A stretch of 64,000 nt of DNA from Lachnospiraceae bacterium (lineage in GTDB: Bacteria > Bacillota > Clostridia > Lachnospirales > Lachnospiraceae). The DNA lies in NCBI GenBank assembly GCA_017449075.1, contig JAFSKG010000008.1, forward strand, positions 1-64,000, given 5' to 3'. A program made the position numbers and the translations under genes. Under the pieces are notes generated by a model that searched no databases, was not told the DNA's origin, and saw only the letters and a program-made list of their open reading frames with translations. Shown in pieces: positions 41,963 through 54,700 of this stretch (position 1 is the stretch's first letter; each line of letters begins with the position of its first letter).

Positions 41963-41991
41963 ATTATACATAAAACTTGAAGCAATTGCAA
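41963..41991 (-). promoter_or_regulatory. Promoter of tRNA-Leu
   Basis: -35 TTGCAA (41986-41991), 17-base spacer, -10 TATAAT (41963-41968) on the minus strand, 11 bases before the tRNA 5' end. No clear hairpin terminator separates it from the lipoprotein gene upstream, so some read-through from that gene into the tRNA is possible. Confidence 0.7.
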
Positions 41992-42009
41992 GCATTTTAT
42001 TATAGCTAT

Positions 42010-42741
42010 TTACTTCACATCAAAATCAGCACTTAAATTAGTCACCCACTTCTTTATTTCCTCAACGCTTACATCTTTATCAAATCTTTTTCCACTCATC
42101 ACCCGCACACTAGTGTCAGTAAAATTAGTGAGATATTGATCGATCATTTGCATCTCTCCACCCGTGCAAAATGGTATGACTATTTTATTCTTTAAGTCTT
42201 TCATGAAAGTATACATCACCTTTGGAGCATTTTCATACCACACAGGAAAACCTAAAACTATAATTTGATAACCATCTGTGTTAATTTTCTCAATCTCTGG
42301 AAGTTCTGTAATTGATTTTTTCTTTACAACCTGACTTCTTGTAGCATTTAAATATATCAAATCTTCCTCTGGTGTGTAATCATCTTCTGGCAGTACATTC
42401 TCTTCACCAAATGGATTGAATTCGTCTTCAAGTTTCACTCTTGAATCAGGATTATTATAATCAAGATCTTCCTCTGTGTAAGCAACTTTCGGAACCAATT
42501 CAATTAAATCAGCATCAAGTGCTTCCTTAAATTTCTCTGCCACAGCTTTTGTATCATCATTTACAGAAAAATACACTACAGCAACTTTTCTTTGATCAAT
42601 ATTTTCTTCAAGGTTATATAACTCTTGAGTAGATTTAAGAGCCTGCTCAGTATTTTTCTTCTTGCTACAAGAAAATATAGTTGCAACTAATGTGGCAGTT
42701 AAAATCCAATATAATACTTGTTTTAATATTTTACTTTTCAT
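42010..42741 (-). CDS. Flavodoxin-like lipoprotein
   Basis: The 243-aa product starts with a hydrophobic segment ending TIFSC at about residue 25, an acceptable though not ideal lipobox, followed by a Lys-rich and acidic linker. It then has a flavodoxin fold: first strand and FMN-phosphate loop VAVVYFSVNDDTKAVAEKF at about 53-71, and YQIIVLGFPVWYENAP with VIPFCTGGEM in the second half. These resemble the Flavodoxin_4 type, which carries LGFPIWW and PFCTHG-like motifs. The usual T/S-rich phosphate loop is altered here (VNDDT), so FMN binding needs checking. The gene begins 16 bases after the stop of the third giant with only a weak AGG as ribosome site, so the two are probably co-transcribed. 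A membrane-anchored extracytoplasmic redox or flavin role is inferred. Confidence 0.8.
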   Translation of the reverse strand: MKSKILKQVLYWILTATLVATIFSCSKKKNTEQALKSTQELYNLEENIDQRKVAVVYFSVNDDTKAVAEKFKEALDADLIELVPKVAYTEEDLDYNNPDSRVKLEDEFNPFGEENVLPEDDYTPEEDLIYLNATRSQVVKKKSITELPEIEKINTDGYQIIVLGFPVWYENAPKVMYTFMKDLKNKIVIPFCTGGEMQMIDQYLTNFTDTSVRVMSGKRFDKDVSVEEIKKWVTNLSADFDVK

Positions 42742-42757
42742 ATCAATAAATACCTAT

Positions 42758-45700
42758 TTATCTCCATCCCACTAATGATGGTATTGGTTCATAATAATCT
42801 TCCATTCCGACCATTTTTTGATAAGTTGATTTTAAAATTGTAACTTCACCGGTTTTTTCATTTATCTCTCTAACAGCTCTACCATATACATCAAATACTA
42901 TTTTTTTACTTCCAAGCACTATAGGGTTGAGTTGCATAGTGCCTTCTAGTACTCCTCTCTCATTAAAATAGTATTGGTTTCCATTTGCTTCACTAATCCC
43001 AGTTACCATATGCCCTTTTTCATCAAACCTAAAGAAGTATGCTTGACCATTGTAGTATATCTGGTATATTCCATTTTTGAGATATCTTCTGCTATCTGTT
43101 AATGATGTGCCTACATGAATTCCCGAATCACCATTTGGGAATAAATTATCTATAACATTGTTTGTTACATATGAATTAAAATAATACATCCACTTTCCAT
43201 TTACATTATCATAAACCCACTGTCCACCAACTATTACTGCATCACGTTTTATAGTTACTTCATCTTTTTTAGTGTCTGTATATATTATTTCATGTTTTGA
43301 GTTTTCTTTATACCACTGTGCAGTTAAAGTTATACTTCCTCTATCTAATATCAAGCCTTTTGGATACATGCCTAGACGATAGCGAACACCTCTTTCATCT
43401 ACATAGGAAGTTAACTCTCTGCTACCCCATGTGAATACTCTCTCCAATTGATATGGTTCTCCCCACTTTACAATGTGAGTTATAGATATGTTGCTATATC
43501 CTTCCTTCTTATTTTCTAATTTTCCTTCTTTGAAATATATTCTTATTCTATCGTCCAAAATTACATTTGAACCTTCAAGGGCAATATTCATCCTTACTCT
43601 ATCAAAACCAGTGTCACCATCTATGTTGTGATCAGCTTTGAATACAGAGTCATATATATCTCCTGATTGCCATGATTTCATTACAATTCCATGGTAATCT
43701 GGGCTAGCAAATGACACAGTTACTTTTGATGTACTATCAATCCTTGTACTTGGATCTTGTATAAACATTCCATCAAAACTATTTGAATAAAAACCATATA
43801 GATAATGACATTGATTTGCTTCCAAATCAGTAAGTGTATTACCATCATCGCTATACACAGTATTTCCATCCATATATAATTTACTATTCCCCAAATGTAT
43901 AAATCCCGGTGATGCAATATTAAATATAGCAATTAAACCTGAATTATTACTATCATCTGCACTTATTATCTTATTATCGATAGCTTCAAATAATCCTAAA
44001 AGATGTGATTCACCTGTCACGTTAATTAGATTTTGCTCTCCAGCCTCTCTTCTTATTAAATTTTCGTATAATTTCACTGATCCGCTCTTCTGATCTATGC
44101 TCTTCACATCAAAGAATTTAACTAGTTCATTGCCAAAAATATTAGTGTCACCAGTCAGAGTCAATGTTGAATTATCAGCTTTTACTATACTTTCTACATT
44201 TGACATTGTAGATATTTCAACACTATCAAATAATAATTCTTCTTCTCCATTAATCTCTATGTAATTTCCACCACTTGCAGTCTTATAATCATTTTGGAAT
44301 ATTACTCCGCTAAATATTGATGTACCATTACCACCTGATGACTCATAGAGTTTATTTGCATATACTTTTAATATATTGTATGGACTATAGAGTTCAACTC
44401 CACAGTTAAACAACGCGCCAGCACTTGATGCTGTAGCTACGAATGCAACCTCATGCCTATCATTTCTCTTGCTTCCAGTACCACCTGTAGGAGTTACCGC
44501 GTGACCACTACCATCATACTCAGGCTCTTCTTCCTCTTCCTCTTCAGATTCCTCTATCTGCTCTATACAAGTAGTAAAATATGCTTTCTTTCCTGCGCTA
44601 CTTGTAAAGATAGCATTTTCAATATATAAGCCTGTAAGACATAGATACAAATCTTCTTGTAAATCAATAACTGTAGGAGTGTCAAACTTTATTTTTCTAA
44701 TTAAGAAATAGTCACCGCCAAGTGAAAGTTTTTCTCTAAGATTATCCATATCAGTCCAACGAAGTGCTGTATATGTATGCATAATATCAGGAGTAACTCC
44801 TATGCCGTGATTTGTAGTGCTTGTATGTGTGCAAGACTCTGTTGCAAGTGTTCCGCAAAGTTTATGGAAGTGATCACCAAATGTTATGATTATTTCAAGA
44901 CCATCCCTTATTGTTAAAAGTCCTTTTCTTGCACCATAAGTATCAGCCTTAAATATCTCACTAAAATATACATCATCAAAATCTTTAACTTTTGCTCTTT
45001 CCCAATATGGATAAACAACACCTGTGTAGTCTTCACTATTTATAGCCACAGAATCTATACGAGAATTCTTGGCATCAAATAATGTTCCAGCTTTCTGAAC
45101 AAATACACCATCACCAGCACCACTTCCACCATAGTAAGAATAGAGATTTCTTACATTTGCCTTTGCATTTGAAGTACTATTATTTTTTATAACTATACTT
45201 CTAGAACTTATCTCTATAGGCTCTGTCTTATTTGCATACCAAAGTCCTACGTCAGAGTGACTCTTTCTGGTTCCCATGAACTTATTCTCACTTATATTTA
45301 AAGATCCATGCAGATACATGTGCGCATTTGAACCAATATAGAGAAGTGCCCTACCAGCTATAGCAGTGTTATAAAGTGTGTTATTTGTAATTTCAACACT
45401 TGCTCCTTCCTCTATACCAAAATGTCCGCCTGCTATATCCATAAAATGATTAGTGTTTAAGAATGATTCTGAATTCGTTATGCTAAAGTCACCATCTATT
45501 TTCACATCATTTGCTGCATAAGATGCAAATCTTATAAAGTATGATGATGCAGAATTAGCATATTTGATTTTTTCTATCTTGTTTATTCCTATGAATTTGG
45601 TGTTGGTTGCTCCACCATCGAAGTCCATAAATCCTTTACCCAAAGTCATATCACTGTATGTGTTATTCTTAAATACATAATTCCTTGCCGTCTCATTCTT

Positions 45701-48700
45701 CAAAAGATAGCTACTCTTCATACCACTAAAATCACAGTCTTCTATAAACGAAGTTTGATTTGATGTTCTAAATAAGTATATATATGGATCTGTATGTGCC
45801 TCACCTGTTCCTATTGTATATGTAGAGCTATATAATCTGATATTTTGATTGTCAGCACCACTTATATATGCAAGTTTGTCTTGTTTTACAAGTATATTCT
45901 TATTTATACCATAAATTTCTCCACTTAGGTTTTTGAACATAGCCCAAGCATTTATGTCATTTGATAAAGTTGCAGTAGTTGTTTTGCAATTTGTTATGTA
46001 GACATTTCTATTAGCACCACCAAGGAATATAAATCCATTAAGTGAATGTCCATTCAAGCAAATGTATAAGTCTGTAGCTGGTGTAACTTCTACATATTGA
46101 TTTCCCGTACCAGTAAGACTCTTTGTGTCAAGGTCATATGTAAGAACAAATGCACCTCCAGTCTGAAGAAGTGACTTCACTTCAGCTTTTGAAGTGTACA
46201 TATTTGAAATCTTACGATACTTCATCTCTTCAGTGTGACTTACAATATTATTATGAAGACAAACTGAGGTTGTAGAGACACCACAGAGTTTATGTCTATG
46301 TTTTGGCTCACCATATTTTATGATGCCATATCCTTCGCCTTCCATAGTCTCAAGTTCATCGTCCCAATATGCATCAGGTTTAAATACATCTTTAAATCTT
46401 CCAATATAACTATCATCTACTTCGTTGCTTGTCCACTTCATTATTTTTCCGGTATAGTCTACAGTCGAGAACGCAAAATTCTCTACTCTACTCTCTGCAG
46501 CATTGAACTTAGTTCCTGCTTGCTGAACTATAGGAACATTTTTATTTTCAGAGTATACTTCAAAGAAATGATGTAGTGGATTTGCAATATCGTCTATAGG
46601 TTCTGTGGCTGAACTATCCTTATAGGCTTTATTGCCATATATTTTCATCCAACCAGAACCGACTTTCATAGTCTTACCTGTACTAAATATTCTTAATCCA
46701 GTTGGATTTCCACCTGCAGCTATAGCCGCACAGTTTACATATTTATTGTTTGTAATCTGTAAGTTTCCTAGTGCATTTAACTCTGTACCAGAATCATTTG
46801 TAAGAGCTAAGATTGCTTTACTCTGATTATTAACATAATTTAAAGTGTTGTTGTCTATTATTAATGCTCCGCCCTCATTGATATTGAGTTTTCCATTTCT
46901 TCCAAGTCGCAAAAATTGAATGGTTCTAGTAGTCTTACAATTAATAAAGCTGAGTGTAGCCTTGTCGTATATATAGAATGTACCGCCAGACCAATCTAAG
47001 AAGTTAATATCTGCACTAGGTGTTATGTTTACATTATCAATAGTTACATTTCCATAAAAGTGCCAATAATTTCTTGTGCTGGCATTTAACCATGTCATCC
47101 AGAATCTATCTTTAATTCCTGCCACATTTCTAATACTAACATCTTTCAAATAGAGATTAATATTATTGGCCTGCGCATTGAAGAACTTATTTCCAGACTT
47201 ATAGTTATCCATATTAACTTTTTCAAACGAAATATTTGCACCTGCTTTAACAAATTCAAATACATTTGATGTTGGGTTTGGTGAATCCTTGCCTGTCATA
47301 TTTATATCATAGAATACAGGAGTAGGGTTATTGTAAGTGTCTGTCACATCTATAACTCTTCCGCTACTTATAGTTATATTTTTATTAATTCCATAGACTT
47401 CAATTCCTGTTCTTGCAAATATATTGGTGTCTTGATTTGATGCGATGGTTGACACTACGCCCTCTTTACAATTACATATGTAAATCTTTTTTCCATTGCC
47501 AGTAAACTTAGCATTTGTTATAGAATAACCATTAAGACATAGATATACATTTCTCTTAAGTTCTATAGCTTTGCCACCAGTTATCGTAAAGTTACTCTTT
47601 AAAAATAAATACTTAGGTTCTTCTGTAGCTGATGCTCCTTGAATAAGATTTATGAATTCAGTCTCTGTTGTAGCTTTATGTATTCTTGTATATTGATGAT
47701 AATCTGTGTGTGCCGCTGCAAGTGTATGAGTACAAGTACTATCAGTTGCAACTCCACAAATCTTATGCCAGTGCTCATTGTCTCTTGATGCAACTACTAC
47801 ATATCCATCTTTTAAGAGAACTTCCATACCCTCTTCATCGCCATAAGTATCTGTGGTAAACATATATTTATAAGCATTCAAATCATCTGTTACTGTATCG
47901 TCCCACTTTACTATTCTTCCATCCTTTGTATCATAGAATGTCGCATCTATTCTGCTACTTGGATTTATCTTCAACCCATCTTTTATTACAAATATATTGT
48001 TAGTATTTGCAGCATAGAGATTAAACATATGCTGGCATCTCACTGTGTCATCTACTTCACCTGTTCCGTCTTCATTACTTCCTGATGTATTATCCTTTAT
48101 GATTACACTTCCTGTTCCTATATTGATTACTCCGCCACGCAAATCTACCGCAGCAAGATATGTTCCTGTTGTGTATGTGCAGTTAGCAATCTTATTTCCC
48201 GAAACCTTGAGATTACCATGCGCATTGATTGTATTTGATGTTTCACTTATGCATAATACTGCTGTAAATTCATTATTTACTTTACACTGATAAGCCAAGT
48301 TATCATATACTTCAAAAGAAGCATTCTTCTCAATTGTAAAGTTTGATCTGTCAAACCACATTATGCAGTTTCTATTTCCAGTCTTTAATTGGTTGTTATA
48401 ATATTTAAAACTTGCACCTTCTTCTACAATTACATCACTATATCCAAAGTGGAATGCTGCACCAGAACTAGCTAAATCAGTTGTCGAGATACAGTCATGG
48501 ATACTATTCTCTCCTTTGAAGATAATGCGATTTCTCGAACTGGTATTATAATACAATTGGAAAAATCTGTAGTGCATATTGTTACATTTCTCAAACTCGG
48601 TATTCTTAAGAACTACAGTTACATTATTTGCACTAGTCTTTATCATTTCCATTCCAGTTTCGAAATTCACAAACTTGCACTTTTCAAAATTAAACGAAGC

Positions 48701-51700
48701 GCCAGCTACACTTGTATGCATTATGGTTGTTCCTGTATGTGATGTTCTTCCAGCATTGTCAAAAAGAACATCATAGAGTGCCACATCCTTTGCCTCATGT
48801 GCTATTAAAGATCCTGATTTAACTGCTATATTTTTATCTATTCCATATATCTGTGTAGATATTCTAAATAGCATAGTGTTATTTGCTGTTGTGTTCTCTA
48901 ACTTTGAAACAGTGTGTTTACAATTTGTTATGTGGACTGTACTTCCGTTTGTAGAATAGAATCTGTATCCCGTCATACTAAAGCCACTTAGACATATATA
49001 CAAATCATTGTTTAAAGTGATTTGCGTATCAGAGCCAGACAAATTCTTATCAAGGCAGAAATACATTGGCTTTCCACCATCGGCCGCAGCCATGAGATCT
49101 GTGAATCTGTATTTCAATACATTTGCGCCTATCTTATGGTACTCTAAATTTTCAGTATGTTCTGCTGCCTCTGTATGCGAGCAAGATGCAACTCCATGCA
49201 CTCTTCCACATGCCATATGAATGTGTCTTTCTTCAGGTATATCTCTATACTCAAGTCTAGCATATCCATCTTCTACACATTCACCTATATATTCATTTAA
49301 GAATGGATCAGGTATAAAGACATTTGTATGATCACCCTCATCCGTATAAGTAGTATCATTCCACTCAAGAATCTTACCTCTACTATCTGCAGAATAAATT
49401 GCTATACCATTAAGTTTACTCTCTGGATTAAGTTTTGCACCATCTGCCATATTAAAGATTGCATTTGTACTTGGTTGTGCAAGTACTTGATACATATGTT
49501 GTGCAGGATAAGCTGTGTCATCAGCAAGGGTTGCACTATCTTTATATGCACGGTTATTTTCAACAACAATCTTGCCACTTCCTATAGTGATAGGATTATA
49601 AAGCCTAAGTGCAGCTATATAACTTGTATTGTTTGTGCCACAATTTCTTATCTTATTTCCAGTTATTTCAAGATTTCCTTTTATAACAGTATTTGAACCT
49701 TGAAACTCACACATATAATTGACGCCATTATTCATTTTAGTAGCTATAATATTATTTGTTATACTTAATGTAGCTCTTTCCGCCACAGTTAGTTTACCAT
49801 TTGAGAAGAACATTACACTATATTTATTTCCAGAAGTTGCCGTGTTATCTATATATAAACCTTCATCTTCTATATTAATAGTTGCTGCAGTATTCGTAAA
49901 CTCAAATACTCTATAAGAATCTGATTGCGAATTCATAGAGTTATTTAAGAAATTATTTCTTCCTTTAAAACTAAAATTCATTCCCGCACGAGATGTAAAA
50001 AATTGGTAGTCCGTGTTGGAATTATTTATCACATCTACATTTTTAAATACAGCCCTTGAAGCGGAATTTCCTCCAGAAAACCAGAACATTCTTCCCTGTT
50101 TTCTAAAATTTGTAAAAGTACAATTTTCAAATATTGCAGTCGCATTGTTTTTATCAAAGAAAAACTTAGAATTTGATGATGCACTACCTGTGTTCATGCC
50201 AGTTCCATCAAATATAGTTCCATAAAACATAGCTTCTGTATTTGTAGTTGCATAGCCTCCACCTATATCCATTATACGAGAAGTATTAATCTTTAAGTTC
50301 TTATTTATACCAAATAAATATGTATTTGCTTGGAAACAAATATTTGTATCAAGTATTTCCTTAAATGTACCCATTTCAGGCTTACAGTTAGTAATAGTTA
50401 CTTTATTGCTACCTATAAATCTAAATCCTGACATCATATGTCCGTTAAGACACAAGTTTACTGGTCTAGTTGGATTTATTGCCTTAACTGATGTTACTGT
50501 AATATCTCCTGAAAGGTATACATACAATTCTCCAGATGTGTCTGAAGTTCCTGTAAATATTTTTATAAAGTTATCTACATTTGAAAGTGCAGCTGAGTCT
50601 ATCTTTGAGTATGAGAAATATTCTGAGTGTGTTGCAATCTCAGTATGTAAGCATACACTATTACTTGCTACACCACAGACTTTGTGCTCATGCTCATCAA
50701 AACTTGCTACAACCACATAGTCGCCTTTTCTCTTTACCACATAGTCATCTACAAAATATGTGTCTGCAGTAAAACATTCACTAAATTTACCGAGCTCTGC
50801 CACATCTACAGTATCACTCGTCCACTTCAAGATTTTTCCTGTGACAGCACCTTTAAATCCTATGTTCTCTATTCTTGAATTAGTATTAAACTTTGTACCC
50901 GCTGTTTGAGTAAATATCAAGTCTGCATTACCACTCATTACTCCATATACATGATGGGCATAATATGTGTTGCCAGCAGGTGTTACTCCTTCATCACTAT
51001 AAGCATTGTTATCTTTTATAATAATTGAACCTGTACCTATATTGGTAGTTACCCCATTTGCTATAGAAAGACCTGCTATATAATCTCCGCCAGTATTACT
51101 ACTATTACAATTATAAAACTTATTGTTTTCAATTCTTATATTTCCAAGCAAGTTTTGTTCAGTATTATTTTTAAAAAGTCCAATTATGCCATTATCTTTT
51201 ATGGCCTTGTACATTGCATTATCATGAATGTAAATTGTGGAACCTGGTCTAGCATCTATAGCACCTGTACTTGCAGTATAAGTTGAAAGTATAAACATAT
51301 TACTATTAGGATGGCGAGGGATGACATTATCACATATCTCAAGCGTTGAGCCTTCTTCCAAAGTCATCTTACCATTATTGATATGTATCATGTGTTCCAT
51401 GCTATTACCTGAATTGCTAGTAATGTTGTTGCTATGAATTTTATTATAACCCTTTAATATCAAATATCTATTGGCACCATTTACTCTGATAAATCCCATA
51501 TTCATATATGAGATATTTCTCATCTCAATATTTTTTAATATAAGTGTGCCATTTGCACCCTCATGATTAAATGTAACTTGGCTCGCTGTATTTAAATCTC
51601 TTATCCTTACATCTTCAAGTATTATGGTTCCAGCATTTTGTAGATAAAATCTACTTCTACCTGAAGCTCCAACAACATTTGCACCATCAACATCAACACA

Positions 51701-54700
51701 GTAGAACTTAGCTTCTGTACTTGTGCTACTATAAGATAATCCTACACAATATGCATTAATGCCTAAGTTGTATTCCCCTGCTACTTTCTTACCATATACC
51801 TCACTATTAAGTCTAAGTACAAATTCATAACTTGATATCTCTGTTATAACAGATTTTGTATCTTGACAATTAGTTATAAATATTTTCTTTCCGTCACCAG
51901 TAAATCTTATGTTAGTCATGTTGTAACCATTTAAGCAGATATATACATTTCTCTTTAAATTAATAGTCGTTAATGCATCGCTTGTTAAATCATTCTCAAG
52001 GAATAAATATGCTGGAGACTCACTAGCACTTAAACCAGCTATCATATTGACCTTTGTATCAAATGCAAGCGAATCATTTAACTTTGTATAATTTGCCACA
52101 TCTGTATGAGCAGCTGTCTCAGTGTGAGTACAAGTTGCTGTTGATGCTATACCACATATTTTATGTTTGTGATTGTCATCACTTATGAGCACGGCGTAGT
52201 CACCAGACACTCCAACTGTGAAGTTAGCGAGGAATGTGTCCGCAGTAAATACTGTAGATATTATAGATGGGTCATCTACCTCATCACTTGTCCACTTTAT
52301 TATATTTCCAGTTTGACCATTTCTAAAACTTATTCCTTCTATTCTATTTTCAGGATTAAATTTCTTACCTGCAGCCATATTAAATAAGGCTCCTACTTCA
52401 GGCAAGAATGATTGAACTTGATACATATGATAGCCTTTATAAGTTATATCGTCAGCAGGTGTCACACCTTCATCACTATATGCAGCATTATCTTTAACTG
52501 TAATCTTTCCGCTACCTAAAGTTAAAGTCGCTTTATCACCTTTATAGAGTGCAACTATTCGTTCACCCGTAGTTGCTACATTACAGTTATAGACTTTATT
52601 GCCTATAACTTCCATATTTCCTAAAATATTAACTTTGTCATTTGCATTGTCATTAAGGTCTATGATGTGCATATTTTTCTTTTCATTTTCAAGTATATTG
52701 TTATTGAGCTTAAATGTAGCTCCTTCATTTACTGTAAATGTATTGTTGCCAGCAAAAAGAAGTATTATTTGATTACCACTTGCATAATTGTCATGTATAT
52801 CAAGAGTGCCATTTACACTTACAATACCATAATTTATATCTATCATCCTTTTATTATTGCCATTATGATTGTCACTTTTATTATTATAAATCTCGTTAAC
52901 ACCATTAAAATTTACTGTGGTGCCACCACTATCATTTCCTATGTTTACTATGCTTTGGAAGCCTGCATTGTCATGAACTTTCAAATCTCTTATATTTATA
53001 GTGCTCTTTTTGTTGAAGTAACATACATTGGAGCCACTATTCCCACCAACAACATTATAATTATTAATTACGACGTCATATAATGTTATAGTGACATTAT
53101 CCACATTTACACTAAATACTATCGCATCTTGTGAAGGAGCATCTGTGCCATCAAATTCTACACTATAAAACGCTGAGCCATTATATACTGCATAACTTGC
53201 AATATAACCTCTCATTGATTTTACTTTTATGTTTCTATTTACACCAAATGCCTGTACCCAACAATTAAACATATGGCCCAGCACATTATCTGATGAAAAC
53301 TCTGCAGGCGCTCCGCAGTTCGTTATGTACAGTTTTACATTATTTTTATTTCCAGTATTAAAATAGATGTTTTTAATTGAATGCCCATTTAGACATAGGT
53401 ATACTGTTCTATTTAAACTAATATTGGTCACTGTATCGCATATTATATCTTCTGTGAGATATAAGCGTTCTTCCGCATCAGTAGTTGCAAGTCCTTTTAA
53501 AAGTGCTATTGAATTAGCTGCAGTAAACTCACTTCTTATTCCGCTATAACCAACTACTTCATTATGAGTTGCTATCTCTGCTGTATGTGTACATGCTACT
53601 CCCTCTGCCACACCACAAATCTTATGTCTATGTGTCTGGTTATGAACAGGTTTGGCATAATCACTCACTACTCCCACTTCATAGTCAGGGAAATAGAAAT
53701 TGTCAGCCTTAAACACAGTTGACACTATACTTAAGTCATCAACCTCTGCACTTGTCCACTTCATTATCTTTCCAACTTGGCCATTTGGGAAACCTATGCC
53801 TTCTATACGATTAGCTGAATTAAACTTCTTTCCGCTAATCATCTCAAATAGACAATTTATATCCTTCGTATCAGCATAAACTTCTGTCATATGATGATTT
53901 CTATATATACCATCTTCTACAGCTGTAACTTCATCATCCTTATATGACTTATTGCCATTTATAGTTACTACACCATCACCAAGTTTGATTTGTTTATTGT
54001 TAAATATTCTAACTGCTGCTATGTATGTGCCTGTTGTACTTTCGCCGCAATTTATAACCTTATTGTTTGTGATAGATAAATTTCCATAGCAGTTAAATGT
54101 TTTGTTGACATTAAATATAACTGTGTTATTGCTTGACTGGAGTTTAACTACCTTGTTGTTATCAACTGCAAGAGTGGCACCTTCATCTACCTGGAAGGAA
54201 CCAGAAGCATCCATATGGAAGAAAACTCCAGGTGCATTTGTCTTCAAGCTTTTATTGTCATGGATATATAGTCCTTCTCCTTGTACTCGCACAACACTGC
54301 TACCTATGAAATTGAAAATAGAAGGGTTTCCTGTATTAGTACCATCTATTACATTATTATAAAACTCATTTCTACCTTTAAAAGTAATCTTTGTTGAGTT
54401 ATCTACATATAATAAATTTTGTCTTAACCCTACATTGTTATATACATTGACATTGTTAAATGTTACTGTTCCTGTTGTATAGAATCTTAATAGCATATTG
54501 CCAGTACTATTTACATCGCTTGACCCCGTCACTTTTCCCCAGTTCGCTATATCACAGTTTTCAAATTTTAAATTTAAACTAGTGTTATTGTAATATAGTC
54601 TTATCATTTGATCTTGTGCATCATCAGAATAGTCAAACGATGGGCAATCAGTTCCGTCAAACACAACATTGTAGAAAGTAGTGTTAAGCGCCCTTACCGC

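Noticed and set aside
52667..53083. Plus-strand open frame of 138 aa, hydrophobic
   Set aside because: Antisense shadow of a module in the third giant; Asn-rich codons reverse to Ile and Val codons and imitate membrane helices.
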